Positions 1 through 5,196 of a DNA stretch of 6,904 bases are shown here, piece by piece. The notes beneath the pieces were generated by a model that was given only the letters and a program-made list of their open reading frames with translations, searched no databases and was not told the origin of the DNA. This DNA is from Balneolia bacterium (GTDB lineage Bacteria > Bacteroidota > Rhodothermia > Balneolales > Cyclonatronaceae): the NCBI GenBank assembly GCA_003566395.1, contig PXDL01000106.1:1-6904 (forward strand), in the 5' to 3' direction. Made by a program: the position numbers and the translations under genes. Positions within the stretch are counted from its first letter, which is position 1. Each line of letters opens with the position of its first letter.

Positions 1-372
1 ACCGATCATGTTGCCGTCGAGTTTTCCTTTATTTGCCTTCATCTGCTCAAGAAATTCCAGCGTGCCCGAGCTGGCGATGGTACCGAGCCGCTCAACCAGT
101 TCCTGTTCGGTCATCCCGATTCCGGTATCTTCAATACTGAAAGTCTGTTCCTTTTCATCCAGCTCAATTTTGATTTGAAGCGGAAGTTTGGGTGATTGCA
201 ACTCCTGATCGGTAAGCTGCATATAACGAACTTTGTTGAGTGCATCCGAAGAGTTGGAGATCAGCTCTCTGAGAAACACTTCCGGATTGGTGTAAAGTGA
301 GTTGATAATGAGATGAAGAAGCTGTTTCATCTCCGCCTTAAACTCAAACTGCTGTTTTGTCTGTTCTGCCAT
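1..372 (-). CDS. htpG: Molecular chaperone HtpG (Hsp90 family), N-terminal part, cut by window edge
   Basis: ATP-dependent cytosolic chaperone of the Hsp90 family, which dimerises and helps late folding and stress recovery of client proteins. Only the first 124 residues are present; family members are usually a little over 600, so the rest lies to the left of the window. What is seen is the start of the N-terminal GHKL ATPase domain. The helix ELISNSSDAL carries the presumed catalytic Glu36 and Mg/ATP-binding Asn40. The nucleotide-binding loop EDTGIGM has Asp82 for adenine contact, followed by LGTIASSGT in the ATP-lid region. The spacing equals that of E. coli HtpG with an offset of two residues. 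The start is the ATG at 372-370, giving MAEQTKQQFEF, a typical Hsp90 beginning. No Shine-Dalgarno sequence precedes it; the upstream bases are AT-rich. It is transcribed divergently from the glycosyltransferase gene. Identification is firm. Confidence 0.97.
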   Translation of the reverse strand, partial: MAEQTKQQFEFKAEMKQLLHLIINSLYTNPEVFLRELISNSSDALNKVRYMQLTDQELQSPKLPLQIKIELDEKEQTFSIEDTGIGMTEQELVERLGTIASSGTLEFLEQMKANKGKLDGNMIG

Positions 373-410
373 AATGTTAACTAATTTCAGGTTTATTGCG
401 CGAATGAACG

Positions 411-429
411 CCCCGATAGCCTACCGGGG
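411..429. repeat. GC-rich inverted repeat in the htpG leader/promoter
   Basis: CCCCG, nine bases, then CGGGG: five perfect GC pairs standing out from an AT-rich spacer. It lies 39-57 bp upstream of the htpG start. It could be a leader stem-loop or a repressor operator over the transcription start. It does not match the CIRCE (HrcA) element. It is not a convincing terminator, because no run of T follows on either strand. Confidence 0.4.
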
Positions 430-455
430 TATTAAAATAAGTTTGAACCATATGA

Positions 456-471
456 AGCAAAGTTGATGCCA
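456..471 (-). promoter_or_regulatory. Candidate sigma-54 (-24/-12) promoter for htpG
   Basis: Read on the minus strand, TGGCATCAACTTTGCT matches the sigma-54 consensus TGGCAY-N6-TTGCW at every fixed position. The GG and GC dinucleotides are exactly 12 bases apart, as RpoN requires. It points at htpG and predicts a start near 445 and a leader of about 70 nt. A competing reading is a sigma-70-like promoter in the same place (TTGCTT, 18 bp, TTTAAT at 436-431), so the site may be fortuitous. I saw no obvious enhancer-binding site. Confidence 0.4.
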
Positions 472-583
472 AAATCACGGCTTCTGCCAAGTGGCGTGGC
501 TTTCGGGCCTCTGATGAATTTGACGGTAAATTGAACTACCTTATCCGCGGCAATAAGTCTGATTATATTCTTACCCTTTAAAC

Positions 584-1744
584 ATGGCTGAATTTATTTT
601 CTGGTTCGGGCTCGCAACCGTTTTTTACACCTATCTGGGCTATGGACTGATTATCACCCTGCTCGCTGCTTTTACCAGAAGGAATAAGCCCGAAACGAAA
701 ACGGAGTCTTTCGAGCCGGGAATCTCGTTTATAGTAGCGGCATGGAACGAAGCAGCCTGGATTCGCAAAAAAGCTGAGAACAGCCTCGCTCTCGATTATC
801 CTCCCGAACGAATTGAGTTTATTTTTGTGACCGACGGCTCCGACGACGGCACGCCCGAACTACTCGAACCATACGACCGCATAAAGGTCATGCATCAGCA
901 GGAGCGCAAAGGCAAAATTGCGGCTATGGAACGCGCCGCTGAAAAGGCCGCACATCCCATACTGATTTTTTCCGATGCCAATACCACCCTGAACAATCAG
1001 GCCCTGCGAAATATCGTCAAACATTACGCAAATCCTGAAGTTGGAGCGGTGGCTGGTGAAAAGCGAATCAGGATGGAAGATGAAGAGGCAGCAAGCGGAG
1101 CGGGCGAAGGCCTTTACTGGAAGTATGAAAGCTATCTTAAGAAGTGTGATTATCGGTTTTATTCGGTGGTGGGCGCCGCCGGAGAACTGTTTTCAGTTCG
1201 GCGCGATTTGTATGAACCGATTGAACCGGATACACTACTCGACGATTTTGTCATTTCGATGCGCGTGGCGGAAAAAGGCTTTCGGGTTGCCTACGCCCCC
1301 GATGCCTGGGCCGAAGAACGTCCCTCGGCGGATGTACGGGCGGAAATGTCGCGGAAAGTTCGTATTGCTGCGGGCGGAATACAATCGGTGCTGCGGCTGC
1401 GCTCTCTGCTGAATCCTTTTACTAACTTAAGGCTTTGGTTTCTGTATATCTCGCACCGGGTTCTTCGCTGGACGCTTGCCCCGCTGTTTTTACCGTTGAT
1501 TTTTGTGACTAATATCTTGCTGTATTCTGATTCGGTAATTTACCTTATTGCTATTATATTGCAACTTATGTTTTACACAATGGCCCTGTTGGGCTATATC
1601 CTGGAACGCAGGAAGGTCCGTGTTAAATTATTGTTTGTCCCATTTTACTTTACATTCATGCAAGTTTGCATGTACCTCGGTTGGTGGCGTTTTTCGCGTG
1701 GTAAACAATCGGTAATGTGGGTGCGGGCAGAACGAGCTACCTGA
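584..1744 (+). CDS. Membrane glycosyltransferase, family 2 (cellulose synthase-like)
   Basis: Inverting GT-A glycosyltransferase that probably moves a sugar from a nucleotide donor onto a lipid-linked or growing polysaccharide acceptor at the inner face of the cytoplasmic membrane. Order: one membrane helix (about residues 3-30), the catalytic domain (about 46-270), then three C-terminal helices (about 297-315, 318-339, 347-367). Visible motifs are TDGSDDGT with Asp84 (donor nucleotide), SDAN at 130-133 in the DXD position (metal), and LDDFVIS with Asp220/Asp221 as the likely catalytic base region. RKVRIAAGG at 258-265 stands where processive synthases carry QxxRW. The absence of a true QxxRW argues against a cellulose or hyaluronan polymerase and for the CESA_like_1 type subgroup common in exopolysaccharide loci. 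The C-terminal Trp...AER tail is also usual there. At 386 residues it looks full length. The start has no Shine-Dalgarno. A LytTR regulator follows after 28 bp. Substrate unknown. Confidence 0.9.
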   Translation: MAEFIFWFGLATVFYTYLGYGLIITLLAAFTRRNKPETKTESFEPGISFIVAAWNEAAWIRKKAENSLALDYPPERIEFIFVTDGSDDGTPELLEPYDRIKVMHQQERKGKIAAMERAAEKAAHPILIFSDANTTLNNQALRNIVKHYANPEVGAVAGEKRIRMEDEEAASGAGEGLYWKYESYLKKCDYRFYSVVGAAGELFSVRRDLYEPIEPDTLLDDFVISMRVAEKGFRVAYAPDAWAEERPSADVRAEMSRKVRIAAGGIQSVLRLRSLLNPFTNLRLWFLYISHRVLRWTLAPLFLPLIFVTNILLYSDSVIYLIAIILQLMFYTMALLGYILERRKVRVKLLFVPFYFTFMQVCMYLGWWRFSRGKQSVMWVRAERAT

Positions 1745-1772
1745 TTGTGAGATATTTATCAATAAGTTTCAT

Positions 1773-2459
1773 ATGAATTGTCTTATTGTAGACGACGAAC
1801 AGATTTCAAGGGAAATTCTTGCAAAACTGGTGGAAAGAACCACGCAGTTAGATCTTATATCATCGTGTGAAAATGCCAAAGAGGCCCGTAAGGTTATGGC
1901 TTCCATGAAGATAGACTTGGTTTTTCTGGATGTGGAAATGCCCGGAATAAGCGGAATCGATCTGCTTGAATCTATTGAAGAAAAACCGCTTGTTATCTTT
2001 GTTACCTCTAAGGAAGAGTATGCGGTGAAGGCTTTCGAATACGATGCCGTGGATTATTTGCTGAAACCACTCGATTATGCCCGATTCCTGAAAGCCACAT
2101 CCAAGGCAAAAGATATATTTGAAAGCAGGCAGACCGTACAGGACGGGATGACCAACTTGTTTGTCAAAAAGGACAATCAACTGGTTAAAATTCGCTTTTC
2201 GGAAATTTTATATATCGAAGCCTCCGCAGATTACATGCTCATTTATACCGAGAGCGAGCGGTTCATCGTCCATATTACGATGAAGGCTTTGAATGAACGC
2301 CTTCCGCCGGGAGATTTCGCGCGTATCCACCGCACATATACAGTAAGGCTCGATAAGATCGAAGGGGTGGAGGACAACATGGTGGTGATCGCAAATAAAC
2401 GTCTTCCGATCGGTGGATCATACAAAGATAATCTTTATAAGTATCTGAACTTATTGTGA
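1773..2459 (+). CDS. LytTR-family response regulator (LytR/AlgR type)
   Basis: Cytosolic two-component transcription regulator of 228 residues, a full-length size for the family. The receiver domain (about 1-118) has the acidic pair Asp7/Asp8, phospho-acceptor Asp53 in FLDVEMPG, switch Thr78 in FVTS and Lys98 in LLKPL, so all key residues are present. The DNA-binding LytTR domain (about 128-228) shows IRFSEILYIEASADYM, the ARIHRTYTV segment and the closing LPIGGSYKDNL motif. Family members bind pairs of direct repeats upstream of targets and usually pair with a membrane LytS/YehU-type histidine kinase. No such kinase is adjacent here. The nearest kinase, 2.7 kb downstream, is a hybrid of another class. 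The gene begins 28 bp after the glycosyltransferase stop, with no promoter or terminator evident between, so co-transcription is likely. The ATG start gives the standard N-terminus NCLIVDDE. No Shine-Dalgarno is seen. Confidence 0.95.
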   Translation: MNCLIVDDEQISREILAKLVERTTQLDLISSCENAKEARKVMASMKIDLVFLDVEMPGISGIDLLESIEEKPLVIFVTSKEEYAVKAFEYDAVDYLLKPLDYARFLKATSKAKDIFESRQTVQDGMTNLFVKKDNQLVKIRFSEILYIEASADYMLIYTESERFIVHITMKALNERLPPGDFARIHRTYTVRLDKIEGVEDNMVVIANKRLPIGGSYKDNLYKYLNLL

Positions 2460-2506
2460 CTGTAGTTACCGACCTTTGATTTTTTTGAGAGATTTTGACG
2501 GGGGGG

Positions 2507-2532
2507 CTTTCACAGGCTCAGCAAGAATGAAG
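2507..2532 (+). repeat. Possible member of a dispersed extragenic repeat (TTCGACAGGCTCAG-like)
   Basis: CTTTCACAGGCTCAG followed by CAAGAATGAAG closely resembles the TTCGACAGGCTCAG...ATGA element that I recall scattered between genes in many Bacteroidota and other genomes. It has one base missing and a few changes. It follows a G7 run and lies just past the end of a transcription unit, the usual place for such elements. Only one copy is in the window, so repetition is not shown here. Confidence 0.35.
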
Positions 2533-2623
2533 TCGTAAAAAGAAGAAAGCATTATTGGGGTCTTTTGGGGCTGAAGAAGAGTTTGAAAGCGTCTTTACTA
2601 AATCGGGGTAGGTGTTGATATTC

Positions 2624-2643
2624 TTGAATTTGGCTTTTTGAAT
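2624..2643 (+). promoter_or_regulatory. Direct hexamer pair TTGAAT-N8-TTGAAT
   Basis: Two identical TTGAAT hexamers start 14 bp apart. A second pair with the same 8-bp gap (TCGAAT at 2715-2720, TTGAAT at 2729-2734) lies 91 bp further on, nearer the lipoprotein promoter. Equal spacing suggests a direct-repeat protein-binding site. The 14-bp period differs from the longer period typical of LytTR sites, so assignment to the neighbouring regulator is not supported. It may be chance in AT-rich DNA. Confidence 0.25.
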
Positions 2644-2705
2644 GTTAATGCTATGTGAAAAGGCCGACCTTTCTTAGATGTGCCTGATGTTTATCGAGTT
2701 GTGGA

Positions 2706-2725
2706 CTTAGTTCATCGAATCTAAG
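2706..2725. promoter_or_regulatory. Imperfect palindrome upstream of the lipoprotein promoter
   Basis: CTTAGTTC and GAA-T-CTAAG form eight base pairs with one bulged T around an ATC loop. It sits about 22-42 bp before the TAGATTTG element, where an activator would bind. It overlaps the TCGAAT half of the second hexamer pair. The binding protein is unknown. Confidence 0.35.
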
Positions 2726-2737
2726 CAATTGAATGCG

Positions 2738-2757
2738 AACAAATTGATAGATTTGTT
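2738..2757 (+). promoter_or_regulatory. Candidate promoter of the lipoprotein gene with an overlapping 7-bp palindrome
   Basis: TAGATTTG (2748-2755) matches the Bacteroidota -7 consensus TAnnTTTG exactly. An upstream TTG (2729-2731) lies 16 bp before it, shorter than the usual gap of about 19-21, so the -33 part is weak. AACAAAT and ATTTGTT (2738-2744, 2751-2757) are perfect inverted arms around six bases and cover the -7 element, which is a natural repressor-operator arrangement. Transcription would start near 2760, giving a leader of about 60 nt. Confidence 0.45.
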
Positions 2758-2798
2758 TTATGGAAAACCGGCCGCGGACAGGCTTTTTTCTATATCAA

Positions 2799-2815
2799 AC
2801 ACACACATACACACA
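2799..2815 (+). repeat. CA dinucleotide tract in the lipoprotein leader
   Basis: A 17-base run of alternating A and C with one T interruption ends five bases before the ATG. There is no Shine-Dalgarno. The tract keeps the ribosome-binding region unstructured. It is short and interrupted, so slippage is possible but not strongly expected. Confidence 0.6.
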
Positions 2816-2820
2816 GTATC

Positions 2821-4977
2821 ATGAAAACACATCTGAGAACATGGATTGTTCCTTTTGCAGCCCTGCTGTTGCTAATTGGTTGCGATGCCGGACCCTCCTC
2901 AAACGACGTGAAAGGAGATGAGAACTTCCTGGGAATGAACGTGCCTGCTGATTTCGAATTCGAAACAACAAGAGAGATCACCCTTAACATTACCAAGGGC
3001 GGACTTGCAGGGAATGTAGTGCTCGACATTTATGCGGATCAACCTAACAGAAAAGGCAGCAAGCTGCGTCAGGGCAAACTTTCCGGATCGGGTTCTATTA
3101 CTATGGAACTGACCATTCCTTCCCATAAAGAAGAACTCTGGGTAAGCGCCTCTTCTGAAGGAAGCCTTTCAACATTTAAGAGAGTTCAGATCGGTTCGGC
3201 TTCGTCCTACAGCGTCGATATGAGTTCGCAGCATGCAAGTGGCGCAGCACCAATGAGCACACCGCAGGGATGTACAAGTGGCTGTACGCAGACCATCGGC
3301 GGAAGCTCAAGCGGCAATCTGTTGGTTGAGACAGGACAGGTTGTATGTATTCTCGAAGGCGCTTCTCACAGCGGCGGTATCACCTTTCAGGGAAACGGTC
3401 AGGCTGAACTGAGAATTTGCGGAGATGCAAACATCAGCTTTGTGAACAATAACGGCAATCCTGTTCCGGTAGTAGAAATCGGTGAAAATGGAAGTCTGGA
3501 GACGGGTAACTTCAATATAAATAATCCGAACGCCGTCCTTACCAATTATGGCAATATAAAGTTCAATAATAACTTTTCGTATTCCTACAGTTTTTTCAAC
3601 CACGGAATGGTTGACGCCGGTGGGATTAATCTGAATTCCGGCGCCGTTTTCACCAATACCAATACCGTGGAAATGACCGACGACCTGAATGTGAATTCTC
3701 AGGCTGTATTTACAAACGACAATTATGTTGAGCTGATCGGTTCAGGAAGTCACGTCCATATAAACGGACAGGGGACGTTGATCAATAATTGTACGATGAT
3801 TGTAGGCGGGCATTTCAACCAAAACGCCAAGCTGGAAAACAACGGTTATATACAGATTGCAAATCAACTGACATTCAACAGTGGTTCGGGTTCCACGCCG
3901 AATGTACTTGGTGCCGGTTCGCTTATGGAAGCCCCGAAAATGATCGTGAATACACCGCTTACCGCATCCGGCAGCGGATATGCCCGTTTCGATATTGAAG
4001 AGGAAGTGCGCATCAACGGCGGAGCAAGCGCAACAGGCCTGCTTGATGTATGTCTTGCTCCGGGCGGCAACTGGATAGACGCGGGAGGGTCAATTGACGA
4101 AGCTACCTACCGGTTGTGTGATGCCTTCATACCCGAGACAAGCTGTAATCCGGGTGCCGGCGATCAGGACCTTCCGGATGAGTCTTTCGACAACCCCTTC
4201 CCCGGAGAGAATAAATTCGGAACGCTGGCATTTGAAGATCTCTGGCCGAGTTTCGGTGATTACGACATGAACGACCTTGTGGTTGATTACAACATCAATG
4301 AAATCACAAATGCCTCGGATGATGTCACCGATATTGAATTTACCATCGTGATTCGTGCGATCGGCGCCTACATTGAAAGTGGTTTTGCTTTTGAGCTGCC
4401 GGTGCCCTCATCCGCAGTACAAACCGTGACAGGTTCACAATTCTACTCATCGGCCATTTCGCTAAACGGAAACGGAACCGAAGCGGGTCAGGATAATGCG
4501 GTAATAATTATTACTGATAACGCCACTAAAAATATCGGCAGATATGTAAATACGGTGAATCCGGCCAACCATGTGCCCGAAGATACGGTGAGCGTTCAGG
4601 TGAGTTTCAGCACCCCTGTTGCAAAATCGACTTTGGGTTCGGCTCCTTACAATCCCTTTACTTTCCGTGTTGAAAACCGCGGTAACGAAGTGCACCTGCC
4701 CGGCAAGCCTCCTACATCTCTGGCTGACGCTTCCCTTTTCGGTACCAAAGACGATACGACCGACCCTGCTTCCGAACGCTACTACAAGAGTAGCAGCAAC
4801 CTGAACTGGGCTATACATGTGCCGGAAAGCATTCCGTATCCGCTGGAGAAGATTGATATAACCCAGGCGTATTTGAATTTCAAAGACTGGGCCGAGTCCG
4901 GCGGAATTTCATTCCCGGGCTGGTATCTCGATGAACCGGGAAATCGTGATGATTCTAAATTGTATATTAAAAATTGA
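2821..4977 (+). CDS. LruC-domain lipoprotein with beta-helix-like repeats
   Basis: Probable outer-envelope lipoprotein of 718 residues; molecular function unknown. A type II signal peptide (KTHLR, a hydrophobic stretch at 8-19, lipobox LIGC) predicts lipidation at Cys21, with Asp at +2. A beta-rich N-terminal domain (about 40-135) leads to a Cys-, Asn- and Gly-rich section (150-430). That section includes about six imperfect repeats of 17-23 residues (239-358) and suggests a parallel beta-helix or similar repetitive fold. The C-terminal LruC domain (about 463-717) is recognised by FEDLWPSFGDYDMNDLVVDY at 471-490 and the closing stretch YPLEKIDITQAYLNFKDW, AESGG and GWY. The domain was named from Leptospira LruC, an outer-membrane lipoprotein, and occurs widely in Bacteroidota surface proteins. 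Eight cysteines follow the lipid-bearing one. It has its own promoter region and a terminator, so it is probably transcribed alone. The start is fixed by the signal peptide. Adhesion or matrix binding is a guess from architecture only. Confidence 0.9.
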   Translation: MKTHLRTWIVPFAALLLLIGCDAGPSSNDVKGDENFLGMNVPADFEFETTREITLNITKGGLAGNVVLDIYADQPNRKGSKLRQGKLSGSGSITMELTIPSHKEELWVSASSEGSLSTFKRVQIGSASSYSVDMSSQHASGAAPMSTPQGCTSGCTQTIGGSSSGNLLVETGQVVCILEGASHSGGITFQGNGQAELRICGDANISFVNNNGNPVPVVEIGENGSLETGNFNINNPNAVLTNYGNIKFNNNFSYSYSFFNHGMVDAGGINLNSGAVFTNTNTVEMTDDLNVNSQAVFTNDNYVELIGSGSHVHINGQGTLINNCTMIVGGHFNQNAKLENNGYIQIANQLTFNSGSGSTPNVLGAGSLMEAPKMIVNTPLTASGSGYARFDIEEEVRINGGASATGLLDVCLAPGGNWIDAGGSIDEATYRLCDAFIPETSCNPGAGDQDLPDESFDNPFPGENKFGTLAFEDLWPSFGDYDMNDLVVDYNINEITNASDDVTDIEFTIVIRAIGAYIESGFAFELPVPSSAVQTVTGSQFYSSAISLNGNGTEAGQDNAVIIITDNATKNIGRYVNTVNPANHVPEDTVSVQVSFSTPVAKSTLGSAPYNPFTFRVENRGNEVHLPGKPPTSLADASLFGTKDDTTDPASERYYKSSSNLNWAIHVPESIPYPLEKIDITQAYLNFKDWAESGGISFPGWYLDEPGNRDDSKLYIKN
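3535..3894 (+). repeat. Six degenerate protein repeats inside the LruC lipoprotein
   Basis: Residues 239-358 fall into six units of 17-23 residues beginning AVLTNYGNI, FFNHGMV, AVFTNTNTVE, AVFTNDNYVE, GTLINNCTMI and AKLENNGYI. The common core is a small or aromatic residue, then (F/L)-x-N-x-x-x-(V/I), followed by a polar turn. The DNA copies are diverged, so this is old duplication or structural convergence, not recent tandem repetition. Regular spacing with Asn ladders is typical of parallel beta-helix coils. Confidence 0.65.
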
Positions 4978-4996
4978 TGTGATTGTGTGTTAAAAA

Positions 4997-5046
4997 AAGC
5001 AGCCGGCTACTTTATAAAAAACCGGCTGCTTATTGCAGGTTTTTTT
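4997..5046 (+). terminator. Intrinsic terminator after the lipoprotein gene
   Basis: A perfect 10-bp stem (AAGCAGCCGG, 4997-5006, with CCGGCTGCTT, 5022-5031) closes a 15-nt AT-rich loop, 19 bp after the stop codon. A run of seven T lies at 5040-5046, eight bases after the stem. The stem is preceded by seven A, so it could also stop transcription from the other direction. The stem is strong; the gap before the T-run is slightly atypical. Confidence 0.8.
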
Positions 5047-5093
5047 GTTCTTGGGTGTTTTTAATTAGTTTTGTGTAAGATACGTTGAAGGAC

Positions 5094-5111
5094 TTCAGGT
5101 TTTTGCCTGAA
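5094..5111. repeat. 6-bp hairpin/palindrome upstream of the hybrid kinase gene
   Basis: TTCAGG and CCTGAA pair perfectly around the loop TTTTTG. No T-run follows, so it is not a terminator. It lies about 50 bp before the TAATTTTG element of the kinase gene. A smaller inverted repeat, AACCG-N6-CGGTT (5127-5142), lies between them. Both may be regulator sites for the kinase gene; the proteins are unknown. Confidence 0.4.
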
Positions 5112-5142
5112 CAGTAAAAAGTACCTAACCGGTCTTTCGGTT

Positions 5143-5168
5143 TTGATTCGTGTGTGTGGTTAATTTTG
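5143..5168 (+). promoter_or_regulatory. Candidate promoter of the hybrid kinase gene
   Basis: TAATTTTG at 5161-5168 is an exact match to the Bacteroidota -7 element TAnnTTTG, about 28 bp before the start codon. A TTG at 5143-5145 could be the upstream element, but the 15-bp gap is short. The preceding terminator makes a separate promoter necessary somewhere in this spacer, which supports the call. Confidence 0.45.
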
Positions 5169-5186
5169 TAAGGTTCAATAGCGTGT

Positions 5187-5190
5187 GGAG
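5187..5190 (+). promoter_or_regulatory. Shine-Dalgarno-like site for the hybrid kinase gene
   Basis: GGAG sits six bases before the ATG at 5197, the only clear Shine-Dalgarno among the five genes here. It decides the start together with an in-frame TAG at 5179-5181, which rules out a start further upstream than a GTG at 5185. Confidence 0.6.
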
Positions 5191-5196
5191 AATTAT

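Larger units (their letters stand above)
2460..2820. other. 361-bp non-coding gap with repeat-like and regulatory sequence
   Basis: No supported gene lies here; all frames are broken by stops within about 50 codons. The left half (about 2480-2660) has few C on the plus strand, with separated G-runs (G7 at 2500-2506, G4 at 2557-2560, 2567-2570 and 2605-2608). It contains a stretch resembling a common dispersed extragenic repeat. The right half carries paired TTGAAT-like hexamers, two inverted repeats, a TAGATTTG promoter element and a CA-rich leader serving the lipoprotein gene. No clear terminator for the LytTR gene is present; a T7 run at 2480-2486 lacks a good stem before it. Confidence 0.7.

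Noticed and set aside
517..540. Small inverted repeats AATTT-N6-AAATT and GGTA-N8-TACC
   Set aside because: They are short, AT-rich and overlapping; chance is a sufficient explanation.
520..569. Possible promoter for the glycosyltransferase (TTGACG, TTGAAC and TATATT hexamers)
   Set aside because: TTGACG and TTGAAC are each too far from TATATT, and the correctly spaced -35 (TTATCC) matches poorly. A promoter must be in this spacer, but I cannot place it.
2480..2486. T7 run after the LytTR stop as a terminator
   Set aside because: No stem of useful length precedes it.
2466..2552. 28-residue minus-strand reading frame (begins MLSSFYDFIL)
   Set aside because: It has no ribosome-binding signal or recognisable family and lies in repeat-like DNA. 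Other frames of the same strand look equally protein-like, so this is not evidence of a gene.
2500..2608. Four G-runs as a G-quadruplex
   Set aside because: The runs are separated by up to about 50 bases, far beyond normal quadruplex loops.
2764..2789. GC-rich bases followed by six T just before the lipoprotein gene, resembling a terminator or attenuator
   Set aside because: The best stem is only three base pairs, too weak to call.
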